Source: Actinomycetota bacterium
GTDB lineage: Bacteria; Actinomycetota; Actinomycetes; Propionibacteriales; Propionibacteriaceae
Direction of reading: 5' to 3'
DNA length: 64,000 nucleotides
Assembly: GCA_020161795.1 (NCBI GenBank)
Contig: JAIUOR010000011.1
Coordinates: 30,489 to 94,488 of the forward strand
Below the pieces are notes generated by a model. It was given only the letters and a program-made list of their open reading frames with translations. It was not told the origin of the DNA and made no database searches. Shown here in pieces: positions 17,765 through 26,786 of the stretch; the stretch's first letter is position 1; each line of letters opens with the position of its first letter. A program made the translations under genes and the position numbers.

Positions 17765-18661
17765 TCAGTAGTAGTAGGGGAACTTCGACCAATCCGGGGC
17801 GCGCTTCTCCAAGAAGGAATCGCGGCCCTCGACGGCCTCGTCGGTCATGTACGCCAGCCGGGTGGTCTCGCCGGCGAACACCTGCTGGCCGACCAACCCG
17901 TCGTCGATGGCGTTGAAGGCGAACTTCAGCATCCGCTGGGCAGTGGGCGACTTGCCGCACACCTTGGCTGCCCACTCCAGGCCGACGCTCTCCAGTTCCG
18001 CGTGCGGGACGACGGCGTTCACCATGCCCATCCGGTGGGCGTCCGCGGCGGAGTAGACGTCGCCGAGGAAGAAGATCTCGCGCGCGAACTTCTGGCCCAC
18101 CTGGCGGGCCAGGTAGGCCGAGCCGAAGCCCGCGTCGAAGGAGCCCACATCGGCATCGGTCTGCTTGAACCGCGCGTGCTCGGCCGAGGCCAGGGTGAGA
18201 TCGCACACCACGTGCAGCGAGTGGCCGCCGCCGGCGGCCCAGCCGTTCACCAATGCGATCACCACCTTGGGCATGAAGCGGATCAGCCGCTGCACCTCCA
18301 GGATGTGCAGCCGCCCGAGTTTGGCGGCGTCCACCGTCTCGGCCGACTCCCCCTCGGCGTACTGGTAGCCGGCCCGGCCGCGGATCCGCTGGTCGCCGCC
18401 GGAGCAGAACGCCCAGCCGCCGTCCTTCGCGGACGGGCCGTTGCCGGTGAGCAGCACGCAGCCGACATCGGAGGACATCCGCGCGTGGTCGAGCGCGGTG
18501 TACAGCTCGTCCACGGTGTGCGGACGGAAGGCGTTACGCACCTCGGGCCGGTCGAAGGCGATCCGCACCGCCGGGACGTCGAGCGCCCGGTGGTAGGTGA
18601 TATCGGTGAACTCGAAGCCCTCGACAGCGCGCCACCGCTCCGGCTGGAATGGATTCTCCAT
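17765..18661 (-). CDS. menB: 1,4-dihydroxy-2-naphthoyl-CoA synthase
   Basis: A 298-residue crotonase-family enzyme of menaquinone biosynthesis that cyclises o-succinylbenzoyl-CoA. MenB-specific features are the FTDITYHRA start, FCSGGDQRIRG, the oxyanion-hole GWAAGGGHSLHVVCDLTLAS, the TDADVGSFDAGFGSAYLAR segment, and the C-terminal APDWSKFPYYY. A -10-like TAGTCT (18669-18674) ends 7 bases before ATG 18661, so the transcript is probably leaderless. Menaquinol is the likely electron donor for NrfH, although the genes are not linked in an operon. Confidence 0.95.
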   Translation of the reverse strand: MENPFQPERWRAVEGFEFTDITYHRALDVPAVRIAFDRPEVRNAFRPHTVDELYTALDHARMSSDVGCVLLTGNGPSAKDGGWAFCSGGDQRIRGRAGYQYAEGESAETVDAAKLGRLHILEVQRLIRFMPKVVIALVNGWAAGGGHSLHVVCDLTLASAEHARFKQTDADVGSFDAGFGSAYLARQVGQKFAREIFFLGDVYSAADAHRMGMVNAVVPHAELESVGLEWAAKVCGKSPTAQRMLKFAFNAIDDGLVGQQVFAGETTRLAYMTDEAVEGRDSFLEKRAPDWSKFPYYY

Positions 18662-18766
18662 GCGCCGCAGACTAGCGCCCGCACCCGGCGCCTCGGGCGA
18701 TGCCCCAGGCACTAGAGTTCCAACGCAGGCGTGGGCGGCATCGTCCGCTCGAGGGAAGGGAGGGTC

Positions 18767-19615
18767 ATGCCGGCGTCGAATCCCCCGGACCCCTCGCCTG
18801 ATCGGCGGCTGACCGAGGCGGAACTGGCCGAGCTCCACGAGATCCTGCTCGGAATGCTCCTCGACGTCGCCGCGGTCTGCGAGGAACTCGCGATCCCGTT
18901 CTTCCTCGGCGAAGGCACCCTGCTGGGAGCGATCCGTCACCGGGGCTTCATTCCCTGGGACGACGACGTCGACCTGCTGATGCGCCGCGACGACTACCGC
19001 CGCTTCCTCGCCGAGGCGCCCGCGCGGCTCGGCCCGCGCTACGAGGTGCAGCATTCGACCACGGTGCCCGGCTACTGGTCGCCGATCATGAAGGTGCGCC
19101 TGGTCGACGGACCCCAGAAGTTCCGCCAGGGGCACATCGCGCACCTCACCGACCGCAACGGACCGGTGCTGGACATCTTTCCGATGGACTACGTTCCCCG
19201 CGACCGCGGCTGGGCGCTCACGCTCCAGTCGAGCTACCTGCGGTTCCTGCGCAGCACCCTGCTGCAGAAACTCGACTCCCACTCCCCCGACACCCTGGGA
19301 CGGCGCGCGATGCGCCTGGCCGGCCGGGCGCTGCCGACCGGATGGATCCACCGCCAGCTGGAATGGGCGTTCACACTGCACGGCGACGACCCGCGGCCCT
19401 ACCTCGCCACCCTCTCCAGCTATCAGTCGCTGCGCGCCCAGGTGATGCCTGCCGAGGTCTACGCCGGCACCGCCCTGGTGCCCTTCGAAGGTCACCCCAT
19501 GCCGGCCCCCCAGGGCTACGACCGGCTGCTGACCGCGCTGTACGGCGACTACCTCACTCCGCCCCCCGAATCCGAACGCGGCCACCACCACGAGTTCACC
19601 ACCGGCGATCGCTAG
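18767..19615 (+). CDS. LicD-family phosphotransferase (282 aa)
   Basis: LicD-family proteins transfer phosphorylated groups such as phosphocholine from a CDP carrier to surface glycans. The nucleotidyltransferase-like core is clear: FFLGEGTLLGAIRHRGFIPWDDDVDLLMRRDDYRRF, with the paired Asp residues expected to bind metal, and DIFPMDYVP downstream. The ATG at 18767 has GGGAGG 5 bases upstream, and a -10-like TAGAGT lies at 18712-18717. It is the first gene of a surface-glycan cluster that also makes phosphonates, so its donor may be a CMP-phosphonate; this is inferred. No signal or membrane segment is seen. Confidence 0.85.
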   Translation: MPASNPPDPSPDRRLTEAELAELHEILLGMLLDVAAVCEELAIPFFLGEGTLLGAIRHRGFIPWDDDVDLLMRRDDYRRFLAEAPARLGPRYEVQHSTTVPGYWSPIMKVRLVDGPQKFRQGHIAHLTDRNGPVLDIFPMDYVPRDRGWALTLQSSYLRFLRSTLLQKLDSHSPDTLGRRAMRLAGRALPTGWIHRQLEWAFTLHGDDPRPYLATLSSYQSLRAQVMPAEVYAGTALVPFEGHPMPAPQGYDRLLTALYGDYLTPPPESERGHHHEFTTGDR

Positions 19616-19692
19616 CGCCGCCCGACGGACGTCCCGCCCGGAGCCCGAGGGTCGGCCGGTCTGGAGCGGGACCGCCCGCTAGAGTCGCTCTC

Positions 19693-19776
19693 GTGACACA
19701 CCGCGAGTCAACGGCCGCCGGCGGCGCCGACGTCGGGCAGGGCAGCCGGCGCGCGCTCCCCGACCCAGCCCTCTGA
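19693..19776 (+). CDS. Possible leaderless 27-residue leader peptide
   Basis: A short frame (GTG start, TGA stop) begins 7 bases after a -10-like TAGAGT (19680-19685) and ends one base before the ATG of the NDP-hexose 2,3-dehydratase. The predicted peptide is Ala/Gly/Arg-rich with no recognisable motif. Its position suggests translational coupling with the dehydratase. It may instead be chance coding within a 5' leader. Confidence 0.35.
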   Translation: MTHRESTAAGGADVGQGSRRALPDPAL

Positions 19777-19777
19777 C

Positions 19778-21151
19778 ATGGTGACCATGCGACCCGACCT
19801 GTTGTTCCCCCGGTCCTGGGCGACCACGGACGGCATCCACTCCCAGCCGGAGATCCTGGAGTGGGTGGCCCAGCGCAACAGCGCCATCTCGGTGGACATC
19901 ACCAAGACGACGCTCGCGCAGACCGGGTGGTTCTACGACGAGGCCACAGGCCAGATCGTGAATCCCGCACGCACCTTCTTCCAGATCTCGGGGTTCCAGA
20001 CCGACGAGGTCTGCCAGCCGATGCTCATCCAGGACGAGATCGGCTTCCTGGGCATCATCGCCAAGCCGATCGACGGCGTGCTCCATCTGCTCATGCAGGC
20101 GAAGATCGAACCGGGCAACGTCAACCGGGTCCAGTTGTCTCCGACGATCCAGGCCACGAAGAGCAACTTCACCCAACAGCACGGGGGCGCCCGCCCGGCC
20201 TACCTCGACTACTTCCTGAACGCGGCGCCGGAGGCCACCGCGGTGGATCAGATCCAGTCCGAGCAGTCCTCCCGATTCCTCGGCAAGCGCAACCGGAACA
20301 TCGTGGTGTGCCTGCCGGAGGAGGAGGTCATCGACGAGGGTCCCAACCACCGGTGGCTCACCCTCGGCCAGGTCAAGCAGCTGCTCAAGGTGGACAACCT
20401 GGTCAACATGGACACCCGGACGGTGCTCTCCTGCCTGCCCTTCCATCTCTACGACGCGGGCCTGGCTACCCTCGACTCACCGCATGACCCGGCACTGGTG
20501 CGCTCCATCACGCACCCCGGCCCCAACCAGTTGCCGCTGATCTTCCGCCACGTCAACGACTACAAGATGTTCCGCGCCAACCCGGGCCGGCTGGTGCCCC
20601 TGCTGGGCCTCGAAGGCTGGACGATGCGCTCCAGCGCCGGGGCGGAGGAGTTCGTGCGCGATCGTCCCCATCCGTTCAAGGTCGTCTTCTGTGACATCTC
20701 GATCGAGGGACGGGAGGTCACCCGCTGGGGCCAACCGCTGTTCGAGGCCGTGGGCATGGCGCACTTCGGCCTGTTCACCGCGGTGCTCGACGGGGTGCGC
20801 CACTTCCTGGTGCGAGCCACCCCGGAGCTGGGCGCCTTCGACTCCATCGAGCTCGGGCCGACCGTGCAGCTGGAGCCCACCCAGGAGCCCGCCGACGAGA
20901 TCGGACGCGCCTTCTTCGAACACCTTGCGGATCGCCGCGGCGTGCTCTACGACGTCGTGCTGTCGGAGGAGGGCGGACGGTTCTACCACGAGCAGAACCA
21001 CAACACGATCATCGAGATCGACGCCGCCGAAGCCGGCGACCTCCCACCGGGCTACTTCTGGCTCACCTACCGGACGCTGAGTCAGCTCGTCCAGGTCAAC
21101 AACTGCCTCAACATCCAGCTGCGCAACCTACTGTCCCTGATGGAGATCTGA
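19778..21151 (+). CDS. NDP-hexose 2,3-dehydratase
   Basis: A 457-residue member of the TylCVI/EvaA family, which removes water at C2-C3 of dTDP-4-keto-6-deoxyglucose to start 2-deoxygenation. The protein consists of two homologous halves, seen as repeated elements: TGWFYDEATGQIVNPARTFFQISG in the first half and a second set around RPHPFKVVFCDISIEGREV, plus the paired VQLSPTIQATKSN and IELGPTVQLEPT segments. ATG at 19778 or 19787 may be the start. It overlaps the next gene by one base. It indicates synthesis of a 2,6-dideoxy sugar for the glycan. Confidence 0.9.
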   Translation: MVTMRPDLLFPRSWATTDGIHSQPEILEWVAQRNSAISVDITKTTLAQTGWFYDEATGQIVNPARTFFQISGFQTDEVCQPMLIQDEIGFLGIIAKPIDGVLHLLMQAKIEPGNVNRVQLSPTIQATKSNFTQQHGGARPAYLDYFLNAAPEATAVDQIQSEQSSRFLGKRNRNIVVCLPEEEVIDEGPNHRWLTLGQVKQLLKVDNLVNMDTRTVLSCLPFHLYDAGLATLDSPHDPALVRSITHPGPNQLPLIFRHVNDYKMFRANPGRLVPLLGLEGWTMRSSAGAEEFVRDRPHPFKVVFCDISIEGREVTRWGQPLFEAVGMAHFGLFTAVLDGVRHFLVRATPELGAFDSIELGPTVQLEPTQEPADEIGRAFFEHLADRRGVLYDVVLSEEGGRFYHEQNHNTIIEIDAAEAGDLPPGYFWLTYRTLSQLVQVNNCLNIQLRNLLSLMEI

Positions 21152-22197
21152 TGCCCGCACTGAGGATCGGGGTTCTCAGCCCCTCCGAAATCGCCTTCCG
21201 CCGCTTCCTTCCCGCGCTGCGCAAGTGCCAGGCGGAGTTCGACTATGTGGGGCTGGCCACGGCCTCGCCCCAGGAGTGGGGCGGACCCGCCGCGGAGGCG
21301 GAAGCCGAGGCGAGCCGCGCGAAGGCGCTCGGCCTCCAGGCCGAGCACGGCGGGCTGCTGTTCGACAGCTACGCGGAGTTGTTGGAAAGCGACGTCGACT
21401 GCGTGTACGTGCCGCTGCCACCAGCCCTCCACTACCGCTGGGGACGGCTGGGGCTGGAGCACGGCAAGCACGTCCTGCTGGAGAAGCCGTCGACCACTGC
21501 CCCGGCTGACACGTCCGCGCTGGTCGACCTCGCCCGCGCCAACGGTCTCGCCCTCCACGAGAACTACATGTTCCAGTACCACAGCCAGCTGGAGACGATC
21601 CGGCAGGAGATCGCCCAGGGAACCATCGGCGAGGTACGGCTCATCCAGATCCAGTTCGGCTTCCCGTTCCGCGGGGTGAACGACTTCCGGTACAACCCTG
21701 CGCTCGGCGGTGGCGCGCTGCTCGACTGCGGCGGCTACACGATCAAGCTGGCCACCATGCTCCTCGGCGATTCGGCGCGGGTGACGACGTCCACCCTCGG
21801 CTCCGCCCGCGGCCTGCCGGTGGACGTCTACGGTCACGCGACGCTGGTCAACGACGCCGGGCTGACCGCCCAGGTCTCCTTCGGAATGGACAACGACTAC
21901 CGCTGCAACCTGGATGTCTGGGGTTCGCAGGGCAGGCTGTTCACCGACCGCGTCCTCACCGCCCCCGACGGCTTCGAGCCGACGCTGACCATCCGCTCCG
22001 CCTCCGGCGACGAGACCCGCACCCTCGCCGACGACGACTCCTTCCGGAAATCCATACTGGCCTTCCGCGCGGCCATCGACTCGGCCGAGGCACGCGAGCG
22101 GGCCTACGCCGCGATGCTGACCCAGTCGCGTCTGGTCGACGAGGTGAGCGCGGCCGCCGCCCCACCCCGACCGCCTGCCGACCGGCCGGCGGAGTGA
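21151..22197 (+). CDS. Gfo/Idh/MocA-family oxidoreductase, probable NDP-hexose 3-ketoreductase
   Basis: A 348-residue NAD(P)-dependent oxidoreductase with an N-terminal Rossmann domain (IGVLSPSEIAFRRFLPAL) and the conserved EKPSTT segment with catalytic Lys, followed by the C-terminal alpha/beta domain (LLDCGGYTIKLATMLLG). Next to a 2,3-dehydratase, such enzymes (for example KijD10) reduce the C3 keto group of dTDP-3,4-diketo-2,6-dideoxyglucose. The start codon overlaps the dehydratase stop (TGATG), so the two steps are coupled. Confidence 0.85.
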   Translation: MPALRIGVLSPSEIAFRRFLPALRKCQAEFDYVGLATASPQEWGGPAAEAEAEASRAKALGLQAEHGGLLFDSYAELLESDVDCVYVPLPPALHYRWGRLGLEHGKHVLLEKPSTTAPADTSALVDLARANGLALHENYMFQYHSQLETIRQEIAQGTIGEVRLIQIQFGFPFRGVNDFRYNPALGGGALLDCGGYTIKLATMLLGDSARVTTSTLGSARGLPVDVYGHATLVNDAGLTAQVSFGMDNDYRCNLDVWGSQGRLFTDRVLTAPDGFEPTLTIRSASGDETRTLADDDSFRKSILAFRAAIDSAEARERAYAAMLTQSRLVDEVSAAAAPPRPPADRPAE

Positions 22198-22233
22198 CAC
22201 CGACGAAGCCCAGGTCAGCCGTCCTCGGAGAAA

Positions 22234-22263
22234 TTGCGGGCCTCTCGGGGGCGCGACTATCGT
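22234..22263 (+). promoter_or_regulatory. Promoter for the aminotransferase gene
   Basis: A -35-like TTGCGG (22234-22239) and a -10-like TATCGT (22258-22263) are separated by 18 bases in the 138-base gap before the aminotransferase gene. Transcription would begin near 22270, about 65 bases before the start codon. Confidence 0.5.
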
Positions 22264-22335
22264 CGTGCGGGGCGAAGCGCGGCGCCTCAGCCGACTCCGG
22301 CGGTTCGTCCTCCGGATTGAAGGAGAGGTCGTCCG

Positions 22336-23445
22336 TTGTCACCTGAGCCCATCCACGTCGTCCGGCCCTTCCTGCCGCCACTTGCCGAGTACGTCCAGGA
22401 GCTGGAGAGCATCTGGGAGACGCACCACCTGACCCACTCCGGCCCCAAGCACCAGGCCCTCACCGCGGCCCTGGCCGACTACCTGAGCGTGCCTCAGGTC
22501 TCGTTGTTCGCCAACGGCCATCTGGCCCTGGAGGCCGCGCTGCAGACGCTGGGAGTGACCGGCGAGGTGATCACGACGCCCTTCACCTTCGCCTCCACGA
22601 CGCAGGCGATCGTCCACTCGGGCGCCACCCCGGTGTTCTGCGACATCACCGCCGACTCCTACGTCATGGATCCCGAACTCATCGAGTCGCTCATCACCGA
22701 CCGGACCTCGGCGATCCTGCCGGTGCACGTCTACGGCAACCTGTGCGATCACGCCCGGATCCAGGAGATCGCGGACGCCCACGGGCTGAAGGTCATCTAC
22801 GACGCCGCCCATGCGTTCGGGGTGACCAAGGACGGCATCGGTGTCGGCAGCTACGGCGACGTCTCGATGTTCAGCTTCCACGCCACCAAGGTGTTCCACA
22901 CCATCGAGGGCGGCGGCCTGACCTTCGCCGATGAGCGGCTGTCCCAGGAGTTCGCCGCCTGGCGCCAGTTCGGCCAGTACGGCAAGGAGGATTCGGGGGC
23001 CATCGGCACGAACGCGAAGCTCACCGAGTTCGGCGCCGCCATGGGCCTGGTCAACCTCCGCCACATCGACGCCACGATCGAAGCCCGCCGTCAGCTGACG
23101 CTGCGCTACCGAGAGCACCTGGCCTCCGTCCCCGGGCTGTCACTCGGTGAGGACATCCCCGGGATCCGGCACAACTACGCCTACCTGCCGGTGGTGTTCG
23201 ACCCCGAGGAGTTCGGGCGTTCCCGCGACGATGTCCTGCGGGATCTCGCGGACAACGACATCTACGCGCGACGCTACTTCCATCCGCTGACGTCACAGTT
23301 CTCGGTGTTCGAGGGCAGGTTCCCCGCCGAGCAGACACCGGTCGCCGCCGGTATCGCCGATCGGGTGCTCACGCTTCCGCTTTACGCCGGGCTCCCGGCG
23401 TCCGAGGTCGATCGCATCTGCGAAGTGGTGCTCGCCGGCCGCTGA
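22336..23445 (+). CDS. DegT/DnrJ/EryC1/StrS aminotransferase, probable sugar C4 aminotransferase
   Basis: A 369-residue PLP-dependent sugar aminotransferase. The internal aldimine lysine is in MFSFHATKVFHTIEGGGL, a motif typical of DesI/VioA-like C4 aminotransferases. Also seen are NGHLALEAALQTLG, the ITTPFTFAST segment and VYDAAHAFGV. The start is TTG at 22336 after GGAGAGG. Together with the dehydratase and ketoreductase it would give a 4-amino-2,4,6-trideoxyhexose. Family is sure; C4 regiochemistry is inferred from the motif. Confidence 0.87.
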   Translation: MSPEPIHVVRPFLPPLAEYVQELESIWETHHLTHSGPKHQALTAALADYLSVPQVSLFANGHLALEAALQTLGVTGEVITTPFTFASTTQAIVHSGATPVFCDITADSYVMDPELIESLITDRTSAILPVHVYGNLCDHARIQEIADAHGLKVIYDAAHAFGVTKDGIGVGSYGDVSMFSFHATKVFHTIEGGGLTFADERLSQEFAAWRQFGQYGKEDSGAIGTNAKLTEFGAAMGLVNLRHIDATIEARRQLTLRYREHLASVPGLSLGEDIPGIRHNYAYLPVVFDPEEFGRSRDDVLRDLADNDIYARRYFHPLTSQFSVFEGRFPAEQTPVAAGIADRVLTLPLYAGLPASEVDRICEVVLAGR

Positions 23446-23500
23446 TTCGCCCGCCCGCTACCGGGCAGTGAGCGCGGGAGCCCTGCCCGCACACTGGAGG

Positions 23501-24505
23501 TCAGACGTCGTCCCCGTCGGCGCGCTCGCCGATCCCGTCGACATCCAGACCCTCGTCACCGGTGTCGGCACCCGCCAGGTCGGGCCCGGCCTCCTCCAGG
23601 GCGACGGAAGGATCGGGATCCTGCGCGGTGGGCTCGAGCGCACCCTCCGGCGAATCCCCCTCCTCGAAGAACTCCACCGACTCGAAGTGCGGCTGACGGT
23701 CCTCCAACGGGGGCAGTGACATGAAGTCCCCGTACATCGAGCGCAACACACCCTCGGGGTTGTTCGGCGTATTGACCTGCATACCCTCGAAGAGCGGCCC
23801 ATCGGTCCGGATCGGATACATGTCGTCGTAGCGGAATGATCGCTCGATGATCGTCCCCGGTGCGGCGATCAGGAGCTTCTCCTTCCCCTGGCTCCGCTTC
23901 AGCTTGTGATAGCCGAGCTGGATCCGGTGCTTCACCTCGGCAGCGGCGAAGCGCGGGAAGTCGGCCAGCCGTTGCCGGCCCCGCAGTGCGAAGTGCGCGT
24001 CCCTCGACTTCTCCAGGCTCGCCGCCAACTCCTTGACTCTGGGGCCGTGCCGATACTTGCCGGCGGTGGTCGGGACCACCCTGATCAAGTCGATGCAGAC
24101 GCCGTGGTACTTGAACTTGCGATCGATCTTCCACATCGATTCCAGGGTGAACGTGCTCAGATCCCGCACCTTCACCCAGGTGACCCAGTACACCGGGTCG
24201 TTCCGCCTGTTGTGCAGCAGCAGATCGCCGGGCAGCTCACGCCGCAGGTGCAGGATCGCCCTCCCGTAGTCGCTGCTCATGATGAAGAGATCGATGTCGT
24301 CGTCCCAGGGGATGTAGCCCGAATGCCGGATCTGCCCCAGCAGGGATCCATAGCCCAGGGTGTAGGCGATGTTGTGCCGATCCAGTACCGCTGCGATCTT
24401 GCGGTACATCTCGATGCTCTTGGCCTGCACCTTGTGGAGGTCATCGAGGGTGTAGGTCTGCGAGACGAAGAACTCGATCTCGCCCTCGCGCTCAAGAATG
24501 CTCAT
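23501..24505 (-). CDS. LicD-family phosphotransferase (334 aa)
   Basis: The second LicD protein of the cluster. The core is LGYGSLLGQIRHSGYIPWDDDIDLFIMSSDY, with the metal-binding Asp pair, and downstream GVCIDLIRVVPT. The N terminus (LDDLHKVQAKSIEMYRKIAAVLDRHNI) is the usual LicD entry helix. The last about 50 residues are acidic and probably disordered. The start codon overlaps the stop of the glycosyltransferase gene by 4 bases, so the protein is made together with it and may modify the glycan it builds. It is the last gene of the operon rmlA-ATPgrasp/HAD-GT-licD. Confidence 0.87.
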   Translation of the reverse strand: MSILEREGEIEFFVSQTYTLDDLHKVQAKSIEMYRKIAAVLDRHNIAYTLGYGSLLGQIRHSGYIPWDDDIDLFIMSSDYGRAILHLRRELPGDLLLHNRRNDPVYWVTWVKVRDLSTFTLESMWKIDRKFKYHGVCIDLIRVVPTTAGKYRHGPRVKELAASLEKSRDAHFALRGRQRLADFPRFAAAEVKHRIQLGYHKLKRSQGKEKLLIAAPGTIIERSFRYDDMYPIRTDGPLFEGMQVNTPNNPEGVLRSMYGDFMSLPPLEDRQPHFESVEFFEEGDSPEGALEPTAQDPDPSVALEEAGPDLAGADTGDEGLDVDGIGERADGDDV

Positions 24506-26775
24506 CGAACCGGGGCCCCCTTCAACCAGGTGTTCACGGCGTGAAGAACCGCCTCCGGCGAGCCCTCGTCCGGAGCCAGGGTGATGCCGAAGCGCGCCTC
24601 GATCGCGGCGGCGTTCTCCGGCAGCGAGGGCTCGGCGTCCATCCTCTCGACCACGCTGGTGAGGGCCTCCATCCAGTCGTCGGCCACCGGGCCGGGGAGC
24701 AACTCCAGCAACTCGCCGTCACCGGCCAGCAACTCCATCGACCGCTCCTTGCCCGCGGTGCACACCGATACCGGGACGCCGGCGCGTACCAACCCGTAGC
24801 TCAGCGGGTCCACGCCGCAGACCGCACCCGCGAACCTCGCCAGCAGCGCGTGGATGTCGAAGGGCTTGAGCAACTGGATGTGCTCACGGTCGGCCACCCG
24901 TTCCTGGATCAACGAGTGGAACCGCTCCGCGGCCGGCAGGTAGAGGTCGAGCACGAAGCCGTGCTCCCGCGCCAGCTCGTCGATCGCGTCGACGTTACCG
25001 ATCAGCCACATGACGACGGACTCGGCCTGGGCGAAGGAGAGACCGCCCGGGCTGAACAGGAGGTGCCGCCGCCCCACCGGCGTCAGCGACTCCGGAATGG
25101 CCAGCAACCGCGGCTCGGTGGCCACCTGCACGACCTCGGCGGCAGCTTCGGTCAGGCGTAGCTGCTCGGCCAACGCACCCGAGTCGGTGATCACCAGGTT
25201 CGACGCGGTGCGCCAGTCCATCGGCGAATCCTCGGCCCGCTCGGCCGGATCCGACTCGACCCGGGTCTCGATGGCGGCGAAGGGCATCAGGTGCTCGCCG
25301 TTGTGGAAGTAGCGATTGTCCGGAACCCGCACCACGCGCGACGCGGCGTTGAAGCCCCGCATCTCGAAGATGTCACTGCGCAGCGACTCGCAGAAGAGCA
25401 CCTCTGCCCGGGACAGCAGCGACACCGACCGGCTCGTCTTGAGCAGGCAGACCGGCAGGCCCTCCGAGTTGAGCAACCTCTCCACGGTGGCGCTTCTGGT
25501 GAGCCAGTAGGCGCGGATGTCCGGGTGATTGGCGACGACGTACTCGTACAGGCTTCGCACGTTGCCGCGATAGGAGACCTTGTCATCGCACATGAACAGC
25601 CAGAGCCCGGGCTTCTTCGGCCGGGCGGCCAGGCGATCGTAGTCGGTGACCCGGTTGCGCCGCGCCGCCTGGCGCTTGTTCAGCAGCCGGCGGTACGGGA
25701 CGACCGTCATCGCCTCGGCCAGGGACTGATCCCGTAGCCCCGCGGGATCCGTGCCATAGAGCCGGCCGATCAGGCGGTACCGCAGCCGTGAGGTCTGGGC
25801 ATAGTCGACCACCATCAGTTCGAAGGCCAGCGGATGCCGGGCGATGACCTCGGTGATGGATGACTTGTTGTCGGATCTGACGGCGTGGGCGAGGTAGTTG
25901 CGCATCTCAGTGACCATGCGCGCCCGGATCTCCTTGGCGCAGTAGTCGCCGTAGTTCTCCCGGAAGTGGACCGCCAGGCCCTCCAGCACGACCAGCCAAT
26001 CCTCGCGGGTGGCGAGGTGGTGACTGCGCTCGGAGTTGTTCATGATCGCACCACCGGCGTGGCGGCGGTACACCCCCATGACGTCCGGCAGGAAGCCCAG
26101 CAACCCGCGGCCGATCTGCATCATCATGATCGGGTGGTCGCCGAAGATCGTCTGGTAGTACCAGTCCGGGATCTCCAGGTCGTAGTTCCACTTGAAGAAC
26201 ATCGAACTGGTGTGGGCGGGGCCGTATCGGACGTAGTAGCCCATCCGCATGGCCCGCACCGACTGGTCGTAGCCGGGGATGGAGTAGGGGATCAGCCGCC
26301 GTCCGTCCGCATCCGGCAGGAAGTAGGAGGTCAGGTACCAGTCGTCGTCGGAGATGATCTCGGTGTTGTGGATGCAGCCCGACAGTTCCGGATTCGCCTC
26401 CATGTGGTCGTACTGCTTCTGGAGCTTGTACTCGTCGGTCCAGTAGTCATCCCCCTCACAGAAGGCGATGTACTTCGTCCCGGCACGCTGGCACATGTCG
26501 ATCAGGTTGCGCTGGGCTCCCATGTTCGTCTCCCGGATGAACGGGATGACCACACCGGGGTACTTCGCGGCGTACTCGCGGATGATGTCGGCAGTACCGT
26601 CCGGGCCGCAGTCCTCGCCGACGAAGATCTGGTAGCGGAAGGTCGTCCTCTGCATCAGAAAGCTGTCGAGAGCCTCGCGGATGTAGTCCTCGTGCTTATA
26701 GGTGATGCAGACGACCGTCACTTCCGGCGTTGACGCCGAATCCGGGCTGACGCTCGACACGTTCTGCGCTGACAC
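24502..26775 (-). CDS. Two-domain transferase: family 2 glycosyltransferase plus CDP-glycerol glycerophosphotransferase-like domain
   Basis: A 757-residue protein. The N-terminal domain (about residues 15-260) is a GT-A family 2 glycosyltransferase: VVCITYKHEDYIREALDSF, FVGEDCGPDGT, and FCEGDDYWTDEYKLQKQ with the DXD-like acidic motif. The C-terminal half (about 385-740) resembles TagB/TagF polyol-phosphate transferases (LWLFMCDDKVSYRGNVRSLYEY; later LLARFAGAVCGVDPLSYGLVRAG). It could add a sugar and a polyol phosphate to a teichoic-acid-like or capsular chain. The GTG at 26775 is preferred because TAGGAG lies 8 bases upstream; a TTG at 26799 would overlap the previous gene. Confidence 0.82.
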   Translation of the reverse strand: MSAQNVSSVSPDSASTPEVTVVCITYKHEDYIREALDSFLMQRTTFRYQIFVGEDCGPDGTADIIREYAAKYPGVVIPFIRETNMGAQRNLIDMCQRAGTKYIAFCEGDDYWTDEYKLQKQYDHMEANPELSGCIHNTEIISDDDWYLTSYFLPDADGRRLIPYSIPGYDQSVRAMRMGYYVRYGPAHTSSMFFKWNYDLEIPDWYYQTIFGDHPIMMMQIGRGLLGFLPDVMGVYRRHAGGAIMNNSERSHHLATREDWLVVLEGLAVHFRENYGDYCAKEIRARMVTEMRNYLAHAVRSDNKSSITEVIARHPLAFELMVVDYAQTSRLRYRLIGRLYGTDPAGLRDQSLAEAMTVVPYRRLLNKRQAARRNRVTDYDRLAARPKKPGLWLFMCDDKVSYRGNVRSLYEYVVANHPDIRAYWLTRSATVERLLNSEGLPVCLLKTSRSVSLLSRAEVLFCESLRSDIFEMRGFNAASRVVRVPDNRYFHNGEHLMPFAAIETRVESDPAERAEDSPMDWRTASNLVITDSGALAEQLRLTEAAAEVVQVATEPRLLAIPESLTPVGRRHLLFSPGGLSFAQAESVVMWLIGNVDAIDELAREHGFVLDLYLPAAERFHSLIQERVADREHIQLLKPFDIHALLARFAGAVCGVDPLSYGLVRAGVPVSVCTAGKERSMELLAGDGELLELLPGPVADDWMEALTSVVERMDAEPSLPENAAAIEARFGITLAPDEGSPEAVLHAVNTWLKGAPVR

Positions 26776-26786
26776 CGCAACCACTC

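Noticed and set aside
17724..18206. N-terminal extension of the alpha/beta hydrolase frame
   Set aside because: It overlaps the menB gene on the same strand in another frame and has no conserved residues; the hydrolase fold begins at 17723.
18662..19591. Long N-terminal extension in the menB frame
   Set aside because: It is antisense to the licD gene at 18767 and has no crotonase similarity.
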